DNA of 35,000 nt from Paulinella micropora (GCA_019918135.1 WBZZ01001250.1:122501-157500); one strand, 5' to 3'. Counted from the stretch's first letter, positions 8,474 through 17,422 are shown. The notes: a model not told the origin generated them from the letters alone. Made by a program: numbers and translations.

Positions 8474-9422
8474 CTTATGTTATGAGAGTCACGTCTGCTT
8501 TTTTTTTTTTTCTTCTGTTATTCTTATCACTCTATGCAACCTTCTTCTCCTTCTTTTTTTTCTCTGTTGAAATAGTTATGGGGCGTCAGGCCCTACACAG
8601 AGATAACGATAGTTTGGTCAAAAGAGCTGTTTTGTAGAAGTCAGTCTGTCGTCGGACAGTGCTTCGATATTTGTCTTGCTCTTGTGTGAGAGATGTGTAA
8701 TCTCTTCTGGTTTCTGCAGAGAAAATGCAAGGAAAATGGTTCAGAACAGAGAGTGGGAGTGCTTTGCTCATTTTTTCCTCTGTCTGTGTGTTTGTCTGAT
8801 GTTTGTTTCGCACTCGTCCTACTTGGCTTTATGCAAGCAGCAAGAGGGAGTGGAGTAGGTGTGGTCTGGTGTCTTGTAAAAGAGCAGACAGAAGCCAAAT
8901 GTGCACAAGGGCTAAAGGTTATGCCAGCTTGTGACAAATTGATTGCTTGTTTGTAAGTTTTTTGTTTGAGGATGAGTATGAGTGTTTGTTTTCGTCTGAT
9001 GTCTGTGCGACAGATCAGCGAAAAATAAATTGTGCTTATCTGATGTCTGTACGACAGATCAGAAAAGAAATCAGCCATTAGCTATGAACTCCAAATGTAC
9101 TATCCCCAACGATAGCTCGATGGAAGAGTAAGTCGGTAATATAACCAAACACAGTCCTCAAAAAGAGAATGATGTCTCGTTATATTAGCTCAGTGACGCA
9201 AAGACAAAAAGCCGCCAAAAGACCAGGATCAAATTGGCATTTCAGACGTGTCCGGCCAGACGAAATCTATAGATAAGTTTTTTACCGGATAATTCGGGGG
9301 GTGATGTCCACAGACGACACCGATCCACATTTTGGGCAAACTTCTGCAACACATCATTCATGACCTCCACCTTTAGATCGAAGGCAACAAGTATTTGTTT
9401 AATGTCTTCTTTCGAATCCCAG
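8474..9422. other. Leader / possible LTR region of element A
   Basis: No gene is supported here. Upstream of the gag start on the minus strand there is a T/A-rich and CA-rich stretch with poly-A and poly-T runs at 8500-8560. A pair of 23-bp near-palindromic units lies at 8996-9064. From 9065 to 9350 the sequence is unremarkable. I found no second copy of this stretch in the window, so an LTR cannot be assigned. A 145-residue open frame at 8641-9078 on the minus strand has leader-like composition and is not called as a gene. Confidence 0.4.
8996..9064. repeat. Two copies of CTGATGTCTGT-R-CGACAGATCAG
   Basis: CTGATGTCTGTGCGACAGATCAG and CTGATGTCTGTACGACAGATCAG occur about 43 bases apart. Each copy is itself a near-palindrome (CTGAT...ATCAG with CTGT...ACAG inside). 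Tandem self-complementary units in a leader could be protein- or RNA-binding sites, but their role is unknown. Confidence 0.6.
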
Positions 9423-9889
9423 TCAAGGGCTGCCCTCGGTCTGGGTACATTCTCGCACGGTCATGAACAAATTGTCCTCGATCAGATTGGACAAGAAGTT
9501 GTAAGCAATCTGGACTTCCTCACCGCGAGGTTCGATCTTTTGGCCTTGGGACTCAGAAGAAGGCGCAACGTTACCTCGACTGTGAGTTACCAGCAACAGG
9601 GTCTGCTCAACGTGCTGGACGTCGAATCGCATGGGGTCAGTGAGAGAGTGCCTCGCTACGGTGCTGAGGTTTGCTTCGCAACGCTCTTCAGAAAAGATCC
9701 AAGGGTCGTGACAAAAAGCCCTCCACGCCGGATGCTGGTGGCGCCTCCAGTAGTTGAGGGTCAGAAGGTGCAGGCACAAAACGTGCGAGTACTCGTTAGC
9801 TCTGAAGTGGAGAAGGACATGGAGCGTTGCAAGTAAGCAAAAATCTGATCATGCACGTTCTCCCTGATCACGCAGCCAAGATCTTGGGC

Positions 9890-9929
9890 CTGAAACACAA
9901 AGAAAAAAATATATGACATATTTTCAAAC
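9890..9929 (-). other. 40-nt intron containing the AT palindrome
   Basis: On the minus strand a GTTTGA donor is followed at once by AAAATATGTCATATA and then a T-rich tract ending TTTCAG. The palindrome occupies nearly half of the intron. The flanking exon frames do not join cleanly (a TGA precedes the donor), so the exact donor is uncertain. Confidence 0.5.
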
Positions 9930-10290
9930 CTCACAAACATGGCTGGCTGACCACTGGCATGAACCATTCAAACAAAACCAGCAAACGTCCGAGGTTGGCC
10001 CTCTGCGCAGGGGTGAGCTCTTGATTGAACTGGAAATTGTCGAAAAGGTTGGCTTGAAAGTAGGGGTAAGCGAGACGAACGTAGGCCATGATCGCCGAAA
10101 TCGTCTTGAGTCTAGGTTTGATCCTGAACTTTTTGGAAGGAAAAAGCTCATGCCAAAGGAGCCCAAAAACCTGGCGCTTAAACTCACGCCAAATCAAGAC
10201 ACGAAGGAACTTGTGAACATGCCAAGGGCCCAAGAAGACATACATCCAGGACTTCAAGTGCGACAAACCCCTGCTTCGATCGTACAAAGC

Positions 10291-10348
10291 CTGTGACATC
10301 AGTTAAAAAAATATAACATATTTTCAAATACATGCACAGAATTACTAC
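10291..10348 (-). other. 58-nt intron containing the AT palindrome
   Basis: Donor AAG|GTAGTAA and acceptor GTCACAG|GCT. Removal joins NIYKWIYK to ALYDRSRG in phase 0 with no stop. The centre reads GAAAATATGTTATATTTTT. This is one of the best supported introns in the window. Confidence 0.8.
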
Positions 10349-10953
10349 CTTGTAAATCCACTTGTAAATGTTAGAATCACAGTAAAAAGCTGAAAACACC
10401 AAACTTCCGATCGGCGATGCTGTAAATATCAAGTTTCTCGAGAAGTTTGATGAGGGCGTCGTTCGACGCAATGTTCTGGTCCTCCATTCTCAGACCTTTG
10501 AAAACAACCGGTTCATTGCCGGGCCGGGTGTCGACTGACAAGGCCGCGGGCATACAAAGCGGAATCCTGGTGCACTGCTTGGAGACAGAATCATAAAAAA
10601 ATCGTTTGAAATCTACGTTGTTGGTTTGAAGCTCTCTCATGTTAGCTTGAGTCAAGGCAACGATCGCGTCATCAAACAAATCCTCTGGAAAAGCATCGAC
10701 CTGGCCCGGGCGAAGCACCATACTGGGAGGGTTCTGGCGCTGAGATTTCAGAATTACGAAGACAGTCCAGAGGCCGTTGTTGTAGGGGCCACTCCCAACG
10801 TTCGGCACTCCGACGTTCCGAAACTTCAAGCTGGTCGCGAAGTTGTCGAACCAAGTAGACTTCAGGTCGTCGGCTCGTTTCTCCTCCACACTTGCAAAAT
10901 AAAAAAAAATAATAATAAAAAAAAACTGTGCAAACAGTTTGAGTGGTTCTTCC

Positions 10954-11255
10954 ACTCTGCCTGGTCCCTCTGGACAGGGCAGAATGGAAAAAAACCAGTA
11001 ACGAAGCTTCCAGGGTCAGAAGAAGAACATTAGTATTAAATTTTACCGCGGAAGAAATTTGTAATTTCATGCCAGTACCCTCCCGCAATTGAAAAACAAG
11101 TTTCACCAGGGATGGCGTAGCGCCGAAAGAAACAGCTACTTGGTTTCTTTCGGCGCTGCGCACAGTTTGAGGCGTTGTGCAATTTTGCCCTTACTCTGCC
11201 TGGTCCTTCTGGAAAGGGCAGAATGGCACAAACCAGTGACGAAGCTTCAAGGGTC
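10954..11255. repeat. 64-bp direct repeat pair (10954-11017 and 11193-11255)
   Basis: Both copies run from ACTCTGCCTGGTCC through TCTGGA, AGGGCAGAATGG, AACCAGT and ACGAAGCTTC to AGGGTC, with only a few differences. Each holds an internal short inverted pair (TCTGCC and GGCAGA). A 19-bp hairpin lies between the copies. This could be a footprint of an inserted short element inside the transposase-like gene. Confidence 0.7.
11115..11161. repeat. Hairpin with 19-bp arms
   Basis: GCGCCGAAAGAAAC at 11120-11133 is the exact reverse complement of GTTTCTTTCGGCGC at 11143-11156, separated by 9 bases. Pairing extends to 11115 and 11161 with one T-G wobble, giving 19-base arms. It lies between the two 64-bp repeats. 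Confidence 0.85.
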
Positions 11256-11676
11256 GGAATCAGTTCAGACAACAATGCAGGGAGGAGATTACAACATTGT
11301 GCTTTACAAGTAAACTCCGCCTGGCATTGCTTTCCAGCCAGCCTGGGTAAGTGCGTTGGTGTTTTCTTCGGAAACTTGTCTGTCTATTTGACTGATATGA
11401 AACCGAAGACGACTACCAAGCGTGGTTTGGTGTTTTTTCGCCGTCTCTCCCAGGGTGTAACGAGAAGAAATGGTGAAAATGACCAGAAGAAACGGTTTTA
11501 AAAAAACCAACAGCGGTGTGTTCTCTATCTCGTCTTTGGGCATCTTTTGCCAAAAAACGAGAAAGAGTACCAGCAAAAAACAGCTCATCCGCAGAGAACC
11601 GAGTTTTCTGTGATTAGGTACACCGAGGATTTGCAAGAGTTAAAGTATGTGGGTTGCAGAAAACATTTCAAATAAG

Positions 11677-11695
11677 AAAAATATGTCATATTTTT
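11677..11695. repeat. AT palindrome copy
   Basis: AAAAATATGTCATATTTTT, a perfect palindrome apart from its centre, in the non-coding part of the transposase-like gene. Confidence 0.8.
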
Positions 11696-11752
11696 GGTAA
11701 CTACACATACTAAAAACTACACCCAAGGCATTTTTACATTTTTGAAAAAACA

Positions 11753-11771
11753 AAAAATATGGTATATTTTT
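11753..11771. repeat. AT palindrome copy
   Basis: AAAAATATGGTATATTTTT, 58 bases from the previous copy, followed by CAG on the plus strand. Confidence 0.75.
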
Positions 11772-12187
11772 CAGAACAGTTCATGATCATCCGGCGTAAC
11801 GGAGGGGGGAAGGAAAGAATCTTAGAGATGTCTTGATTTCCTGAAGGTGAATTTTGCGGCGGCGATCAAAACTCCTGATCGGAATCACTCTTCCAAACGA
11901 TGACAAAACATCGAGTCCTTCCCTGCTTAGTCCTCGATGCTTGAGTTCAAGACACAAGTCAAGTTCCCACTGGAGAAAACGCTGACCCTGTTGAAGCATG
12001 ACGAAAAGAAGGAAGCACGAAAACGCTTGTCTGCCCTCCGACACAAGAATTTAGCCGTCTTGTTTTTGAATTTTGCGAAACTGACCGTTCGGGTGCCTAA
12101 CATGCGCTAGCTTATGCCAAAATCTGTAAAGTCTGTCAGGCGCGAACATTTTCACCCAGGCCTCGAAGCCAAAACCCATGAAATCGC

Positions 12188-12246
12188 CTGACCACGAGTG
12201 ACCACACGAGAAACAAATTGCATTGAACGTGCTACAGGCAACTTAC
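12188..12246 (-). other. 59-nt intron without the palindrome
   Basis: Donor GTAAGTTGCC, a strong consensus, and acceptor GTGGTCAG|GCG. Splicing joins KIKKAVS to DFMGFGFEAW in one frame on the minus strand. Confidence 0.6.
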
Positions 12247-12382
12247 TGGAGACAGCTTTCTTGATTTTCAGGTCTTGTTCTGCGAACGTGTTGCAATCAG
12301 GAACAAAAGGAGTGCTCTGAATCGATTTTGCCACTTCAACGAAGCGGCTTCTCAGCGCAGACAGGTAACCTCGCTTGAGAAC

Positions 12383-12856
12383 CTAATATTGTCAACAACA
12401 ACAAAAAAAAAAAAGAAGTGGAAAAAATGGTTTTACAAGGGTTGTCGGAAAACAGAAATATTGCATACTCCGACAATGGACCCTTTGTGAACACATTCGT
12501 CCTAAAAAATGTTAAAAAAAAAAAAACACTTTCAAATGATGTCTCAGAAAAAAGATATGTCATATTTCCGAAAGTGAGCCGGTTTGAGCCGGCATTCGGT
12601 GCAACCAAGGCACAAAAACCGGTTTCGGACGTCAGTTTTTGGGGACGAGTGGCCGGACTGGGTCCGTTTTCCATTTTTAATTGCATTTCACCATATGCGG
12701 GTGAGTTTCCGTCCTTATCAAAAGAAAAGAAAACACATGTTTTCAGGCCTGACTTAATTTTTTTTTTGCTTCGTGAACGCTTTCGGTCAAGTTGAGCACT
12801 TTTGTTCAGGTGTCTAGATTGTTGCACTCTCAAAATCACTTTCCGAGCACTAGATC
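12383..12856. other. Intergenic region between divergent genes
   Basis: This lies between the transposase-like gene (minus) and the ParB-like gene (plus), so it should hold both promoters or 5' untranslated regions. A palindrome copy, somewhat diverged, is at 12550-12567. A-runs at 12403 and 12517, and a T-run at 12759. A 125-residue open frame crosses it on the plus strand but runs through the palindrome and homopolymers, so I do not call it. Confidence 0.4.
12550..12567. repeat. AT palindrome copy (diverged)
   Basis: AAAAGATATGTCATATTT, with one arm mismatched, followed by CCGAAAG. Confidence 0.6.
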
Positions 12857-13168
12857 GTGGGTGGTTTCGCTGTCGACAAGTCTTACCTTACCTACAAGTG
12901 GTGGATCACACCTGAGTTGCAGCTTGTTGTCTCTCACCTGGAGTTGGGAGGAGAGCATGGGACTGAGCACACGGGTCAAGTCGAGAGCAAAATCGATCTC
13001 GGTTTTGTGTGGAGGTTTGAGTGCAAGCCAAGAGGGGCTACTAGTTACAGCTACAGCCCTCGAGTTTGGCACATCCAGGTGTGGGTAAAGGACGAAAGCA
13101 AAGAGGAAGGTGGAGACTTCAAGACATTTGCCTTGATGGATGAACTCTGCCTGACTGAGGCTTACTTT

Positions 13169-13301
13169 GTGGGCTGTGCTCCACTTTGTTTTTGTTTTTC
13201 TGTTTCAAAAAAATATGTCATATTTTCATCCGAGTGTCACATCTTCAACCACGACGTCATCATTGTCTCGTGTTGAAAATATGCTATATTTTTCAACTTA
13301 G
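13169..13301 (+). other. 133-nt intron with two AT palindromes
   Basis: A GTGGGC donor and CAACTTAG acceptor join exon 1 (phase 0) to exon 2 (DGSKQEAK). It holds copies at 13207-13226 and 13272-13297. The second extends to a 26-base near-perfect palindrome running from GTTGAAAATATG to TTTTTCAAC. The donor is weak, and two introns with a small exon between are possible. Confidence 0.5.
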
Positions 13302-13964
13302 GATGGTTCCAAGCAGGAGGCCAAGGAGACAATTGCTGATTCGCAGGCTGCCCCGGCTGATCCTGGCTCTGTTTTCCATCCCAACAATTCTCTTGCTCGT
13401 GCTGCATCCCGCGCCTCAAGTTCTCAGCGCAGTGTTGCAGCTACTGAGATTGCAAAAGCCGAAACCGAAGAGGCACTTTCACCCGCCGACAGTGCCATTG
13501 ATCGTCGTCTTTCTGCTCAGCTAACTGCAGGCAGGCCCAAAAGCCCCGCATCTGTAGCCCCTGCTGACACACAGCCTTCGGGCTCTTCGTCGAGTAGTTC
13601 TTCGAGCTCTTCATCGAGCAGTTCCTCAACATCCACTCCACTGCAACCATCCCCCCGACCAAAAAGCAGCCCAAAACGGCTGTTGGACCCACCACGCCTC
13701 TGGCCAGGAGCACCTCCGCGACTTCCTCGACCGCCTCTTTATCCTCGTCGTCTTCTCCCGCAGCCCAGGTTCCCCTGTCTCCGGCGTCGTCTTCTTCTTC
13801 AGCCTCCACACCTAACCATCTGGAAAGCGCAAACCTGAGGCCTCGCCGGAAGTGTCCGAACCAGCCGAGAAGAAGCGCATGATGAAGGGGGAAAAGGGCT
13901 TGGGAAGGAATGTCTCGGACGCTGACAAGCAGGCAGCTGAGTCTGAAGAATGAGTACATCAAGG

Positions 13965-14034
13965 GTCAGCCCTTTTTTCTTTTGTTCTTTTGTTGAAAAA
14001 TATGTCATATTTTTTGGTTGCTTGTTCTGTGCAG
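13965..14034 (+). other. 70-nt intron with the AT palindrome
   Basis: Donor AAGG|GTCAGC, then a T-rich tract, the palindrome at 13996-14015, and acceptor TGTGCAG|ACACC. It joins LKNEYIK to DTKLKVKEAT in phase 1. Confidence 0.7.
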
Positions 14035-15580
14035 ACACCAAACTGAAGGTGAAGGAAGCCACCAGAGCCCTTGCCAGCATGACTTACAAAAACGTGGAGG
14101 CCATTCCGGACGCCATCGCTACCCAACCTCACAGGGCTGTCACCGATCGTGCACTCGACCCAAAACATGTCGAACAACACGTCGACAATGTTAAAAAGTC
14201 TCAGGATCCCAACAAGAAGATCCAGTGGGAAGGTTGGATCAAAGATGCGCGCGAAATTGTCAATCCTGGAGAGCTTGGGCTGGACGATGCTGACAATCCT
14301 CTCTTGGAATCCCCTCCTTTCGTTGACGAGAGAACCTTCAAAGAATTTCAGGCTTTGTGGACTTTGGTAGGGCTTGTAGAAAAGGAAAGGCCCAAGATGG
14401 ACTTCACAAGCCTGCCAGTCGAGGGCCAGGGCCAGATCAAGAACTTTCTGCGCAAGGCCATCCAGGAGGGGAAGTTTCCCCTGCAGGCGATCGTTGGGCT
14501 TCATTCCAGCCATGCAATTCAGACACTTTACAAACAAGACCTCAGAACCAGAAATTCCAGGTCATTCACCTTGAAGCTCTTCGTTTCGTTCGTTAGAACG
14601 ATGCAGGTCGTGCATCCGTCAGTTTCATGGGCGCCTTCGAGAACATTGCTGCTGACGTCCACCGCAAGAACACATTTGGTGAAAACTGCATTTCTGCGCA
14701 CGATCAAGGTTACGCTGGAATTGCTCGTCTCAGGGACCAGAAGGATGCTTCCGTCAGCAAGTTTCTGACCACATGGAAGAAGGACTTCGCCCTTTCCCAC
14801 AACATCGCCTTGCCGACTTTCGGTTCAATGTGGACTTACGTCTCTTCGAACACCAGTGATCTTTGGAAGTGCTGGTTAAAGCTTCTTTCCCCTGGTGGCG
14901 TTCGCCCTGACATTCCTTAAAACCAGGAAATCATCGACAGCATCAACGAACTTCACTGGATGCGGAAGGACAAGCCCTGTCTAGTTCAAGAAATGCAAGC
15001 ATTAATTGAGGACCTCAAGGATGCACGTTAAACAGGGTCTGCAGACGCAGCAGGTGGCGTGGACAGAAAACTTTTGCCCTCCAATATTCTTTTCAAGGGT
15101 CGCGTCGACCTTCCCGTCGTCATTTCCTTCCGAGTCTTCGTCTTCTTCTTCCTTCCCCTCAGGGAGCTCTTCTTGAGCTGCTTCCTTGAGCTTCCTGCCC
15201 TTTTTCGCAGCAGGCTCCAAAAACTTGCGGACACGATCCTTGCCGTTTTGAACCTGACCAGCATCAATGTCCAAGCCTGGTGACGATTATGTTGGCCTGG
15301 AGGGCGCCGATGACCTTGATCCACTTCTGGACATGTCCCTGGTAGTTGTGTTTCTCCTTGTACCGGAACACAGGCTCGATTGTCCTGTAGCCATGCTGCT
15401 GCAAAGCTTCGACCAAGAGGTTGTACTGAGACAGATGGTGATGGAAAACGACGGCGCGCCTGTTAACATTGCCGACAACACCGAAATGGTTCAGCAACTT
15501 GACGACCCTGTCCTTGTTGATTTCAGTAGTGTCGGAAAGAAGTTCGGAAATGTTGTAAGGAAGGTCAGCGTAAAGCAGGT

Positions 15581-15664
15581 CTGGAACAAACAAGACACAA
15601 ACAAAAGGAATGAAGACAAGAAAAAAAATAGCATATTTTCAATTGAGGGAAAAGTCAGGGAGAC
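15581..15664 (-). other. 84-nt intron with the AT palindrome
   Basis: Donor TTTG|GTCTCC and acceptor TGTTCCAG|ACC. It joins VDGK-F to DLLYADLPY in phase 1, restoring a typical methyltransferase motif IV context. A diverged palindrome is at 15622-15639. Confidence 0.85.
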
Positions 15665-15770
15665 CAAACTTGCCATCCACAAGATCATGGTTGGAGGCCA
15701 TGCTGAACATGTCTTGGACCAGAATCGTAGCGTTGCCGAAATGGATCTGCTGATCTTCAGCGATGGGTGC

Positions 15771-15839
15771 CTGTCAAAAAAAAAAAAGACATATTTCAAA
15801 ACAAGTCTTCACGAGCATGAAAACAAGAGGTCTCAGAAC
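15771..15839 (-). other. 69-nt intron with a half palindrome
   Basis: Donor CAG|GTTCTG and acceptor TTGACAG|GCA, joining EEVDQPQ to APIAEDQQ in phase 0. It contains TTTTGAAATATGTC followed by a long T-run, as if one arm had been replaced by T. Confidence 0.8.
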
Positions 15840-15993
15840 CTGTGGCTGATCAACTTCTTCGCCAAGGGCACGTTTGAGTGCTGCCTGGATCCAGGTCTTC
15901 ACGTAAGCTTCCAGGTTCTGAGTCCTTCTTTCTCTTCTGAAAGAGGATGTCCACAGTGCGACCAAGGATTTTCTTGTCTTCTTCGTCGTCAAG

Positions 15994-16039
15994 CTGTGGG
16001 ACGAATTAAACAAGGCCCTCCCAGTTCTTGGAGACGTAC
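15994..16039 (-). other. 46-nt intron without the palindrome
   Basis: Donor GCAG|GTACGT and acceptor CCCACAG|CTT, joining GVFEIDG to SLTTKK in phase 2. Confidence 0.75.
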
Positions 16040-16127
16040 CTGCCGTCGATTTCGAAAACCCCCATGTTGTCAGCAAGGTCCAGAATCATGCCTTGCAGCG
16101 AGATGAGGAAGACGTACTTCTTCTGCT

Positions 16128-16427
16128 CCAAAAAAATTCTTTATGGTTTGCTTCACTTCGCCCGGCTTGCCACGGGAGATTGACCGTGCCATTTGCCAGA
16201 AATGCAACAGCGCGCTTCACAAAGAGCCATTCAAGACCGGAGAAAAGCTGGAAGATGGCACTGATGAGTACGATCAATGCGATTACACCTGCGGCGTAGA
16301 GGAAGGCGATTGCGACAAGCAGGATGGCTTTACCACGGAGGGTTCCTTCTGCTCCGAAGAGTGCCACAAAGGTTGGCATGACATGATGATCCATGCCAAC
16401 CCCGCTCTTCCCGCTGCTACCCAGTAA
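16128..16427 (+). CDS. Cys/His-rich zinc-finger tail of the methyltransferase gene
   Basis: About 100 residues with a C-x2-C pair (ICQKC), spaced Cys residues in the middle (CDYTCG, GDCD), and then FCSEECHKGWH near the end. The minus-strand homologue at 17949-18350 has CFMC and FCNDSCHTKWH at matching places, followed there by a similar short Ala/Pro end. In the homologue the finger follows the methyltransferase part on the same strand. Here it lies on the opposite strand, immediately beyond the N-terminal end of the methyltransferase core. No independent start is obvious (first Met at 16145), so it is probably the tail of a gene split by inversion. Confidence 0.6.
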   Translation, partial: PKKFFMVCFTSPGLPREIDRAICQKCNSALHKEPFKTGEKLEDGTDEYDQCDYTCGVEEGDCDKQDGFTTEGSFCSEECHKGWHDMMIHANPALPAATQ

Positions 16428-16449
16428 TGCACTTGGATTCGGGCACTGT

Positions 16450-16476
16450 TTTCGAAATATGTCATATCTTTCGAAA
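16450..16476. repeat. AT palindrome copy with extended arms
   Basis: TTTCGAAATATGTCATATC followed by TTTCGAAA; the TTTCGAAA ends extend the symmetry outwards. It lies 23 bases past the stop of the zinc-finger tail. Confidence 0.75.
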
Positions 16477-16772
16477 GTACTTTTTTCATTAAATTGACCC
16501 TTTTGTTTCATTGTTTTAATTTTGCCTGGGCGTTTTCGTACCTCCGGACCGGTTCAAGACTTTCCTTCTCGTTTGCACCGGTACTTGTAATGTGTTTGAA
16601 GACATCAGTTCCGGAAAATATGTCATAAAAATCACCTGCTCGAACCAAAATTGCAAGGCTGCACTGTTTTTCGATGGCTGAAACTGCTTTCATGACGTTT
16701 TTTTCACGTTTACCCCGGTCAAAACAGAAAATTTTAATACATTACAGATATTTTGTTTTCCCTAAATTGCCT

Positions 16773-16819
16773 TACGTTGGCAGGTCCAAGTTCTAGTTCT
16801 TCTTGGACCTGCCAACGTA
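16773..16819. repeat. Perfect 18-bp inverted repeat (hairpin)
   Basis: TACGTTGGCAGGTCCAAG at 16773-16790 is the exact reverse complement of 16802-16819, with an 11-base loop. The right arm is the start of the duplicated 0.3-kb unit. Its core, GACCTGCCAACGTA, recurs at 17287 at the start of the second unit. Confidence 0.9.
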
Positions 16820-16893
16820 CGGCTTCATTTACCCTCGGAGGGGTAAAATATGATTTTTGTAATTGACAAAAACAGGCCCATGTTAACACGATG

Positions 16894-16910
16894 AAAATAT
16901 AACATATTTT
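16894..16910. repeat. AT palindrome copy (inside duplication unit 1)
   Basis: AAAATATAACATATTTT. Confidence 0.75.
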
Positions 16911-17191
16911 AGTAGTTCATAGTTTCAACTCGTGCTGGAAAATAAACCTGAAAACAAACGTTAACAACGACTTGAAAAAAGAAATGAAGGGACAAAAAGA
17001 ACAACAGAATTGTTTGTGCAGAAACTGGTGAGTCAAGATTGAAGAAGGGTAGCTTTGGAACCGGTGAAGTTGTAAAAGCCAACCGGTGAGGTGCCTTGCC
17101 AATTGAATTCGAAAGCGAATCCTTCCAATGGCATCGCCATGGGACAAACTCAAAAATCCAAAACATGAATTTCCCTAGTTTCCATGAAACA

Positions 17192-17208
17192 AAAATATGT
17201 CATATTTT
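17192..17208. repeat. AT palindrome copy
   Basis: AAAATATGTCATATTTT, an exact copy of the consensus between the duplicated units. Confidence 0.85.
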
Positions 17209-17405
17209 GAAGTTTAATGATTACAAAAACTCGTAGCAATTACTGGTTGGGAACAATGAATGAAATTAAAGAAGACCCACAACTTAGACCTGCCAACGTA
17301 AGACGTACTGCTTCGATTCATTTACCCCCCCCCCCCCGGAGGCCATGGCCAGGGGTAAAATATGATTTTTGTAATTAATAAAAACTTGCTAATGTTGACA
17401 CGACG

Positions 17406-17422
17406 AAAATATGACATATTTT
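17406..17422. repeat. AT palindrome copy (inside duplication unit 2)
   Basis: AAAATATGACATATTTT, an exact copy of the consensus on the opposite strand, at the same place in unit 2 as the copy in unit 1. Confidence 0.85.

Larger units (their letters stand above)
1..9080 (-). mobile_element. Ty3/gypsy-type LTR retrotransposon A (degenerate, 3' end cut by window)
   Basis: The minus strand reads gag, protease, RT, RNase H, integrase and a C-terminal extension in that order, which is the Ty3/gypsy order (integrase after RNase H). Pol ends at 131 and the window edge cuts off whatever follows, so no LTR pair can be seen. The right boundary is only an estimate: the gag start is at 8473 and a leader-like stretch follows. 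The copy is degenerate. The protease reads NVG for DTG, the RT box reads YIDN for YIDD, and several stops and frameshifts are present. The middle of gag and RT-RNase H-integrase remain as long open frames, so the damage is moderate. Confidence 0.85.
11018..11799. other. Non-coding stretch with two AT palindromes and a hairpin
   Basis: No exon is clearly supported between the last two N-terminal exons and the middle exon of the transposase-like gene. Visible features are the hairpin at 11115-11161, the second 64-bp repeat, and palindromes at 11677-11695 and 11753-11771. It probably contains introns or an inserted element. Confidence 0.4.
9423..12382 (-). pseudogene. Transposase-like gene with several introns
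   Basis: Exon-like segments run right to left: 12382-12247, 12187-11800, 10890-10349, 10290-9930 and 9889-9423. The first two encode a helical segment ending in HRGLSREGLDVLSSFG. The third encodes TWFDNFATSLKF and, near its end, FYCDSNIYKWIYK. The fourth encodes MYVFLGPWHVHKFLRVLIW, and the last contains LLTLNYWRRHQHPAWRAF and DVQHVEQTLL. This order of a DN pair, a C-D pair, a G-x-(W/F)-H box, an HP segment and an E-Q pair resembles the transposase-like proteins grouped as DUF6589 in fungi and marine animals, judged from memory and not searched. One T too many in a T-run at about 10383, a TAA near 12050 and a frame change near 9855 break it. It could instead be a captured host gene. Confidence 0.45.
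12857..15030 (+). pseudogene. Three-exon gene with Ser-rich linker and ParB-like region
   Basis: Exon 1 (to 13168) encodes a strand-rich segment starting near KWWITPELQL. Exon 2 (13302-13964) encodes a low-complexity linker with a long Ser run and basic stretches. Exon 3 (14035-15030) encodes a helical domain with FPLQAIVGLHSSHAI followed by a QVIHLEALRF segment and SFMGAFENIAADV. The VG-x-H-S-x-H-A box resembles the VG-x-H-R-x-x-A box of ParB-like nuclease domains; this assignment is tentative. Frame breaks: a C-run at 13651-13656, a shift near 14550, TAG at 14594-14596 and TAA at 14918-14920. The start is unclear because a TAG precedes the first residues. The gene may continue into the inverted methyltransferase core that follows. 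Confidence 0.5.
15002..16134 (-). pseudogene. DNA methyltransferase core (beta-class order), four exons, apparently inverted
   Basis: Exons 16134-16040, 15993-15840, 15770-15665 and 15580-15002 join in one frame at all three junctions (phases 2, 0 and 1), which strongly supports the splicing. The product contains FGNATILVQDMF, then LLYADLPYNIS, a variant of the DPPY catalytic motif IV of N6-adenine/N4-cytosine methyltransferases, then KVIGAL and a LDIDAGQV segment. The last matches the SAM-binding end of the homologue at 18252-18815 (GIDSDAKQV). Motif IV before motif I is the beta-class order. Motif I itself (GSG) seems lost here, since WIKVIGAL stands where the homologue has GSGSEVIGAL. A one-base insertion near 15282 puts the C-terminal, Glu-rich part in another frame. 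Confidence 0.65.

Noticed and set aside
8641..9078. 145-residue minus-strand open frame in the leader
   Set aside because: Its composition is CA/T-rich, it spans the near-palindromic repeats, and nothing resembles it in the window.
16086..16511. 141-residue minus-strand frame opposite the zinc finger
   Set aside because: Shadow of the Cys-rich plus-strand frame; the plus-strand residues match the homologue at 17949-18350.
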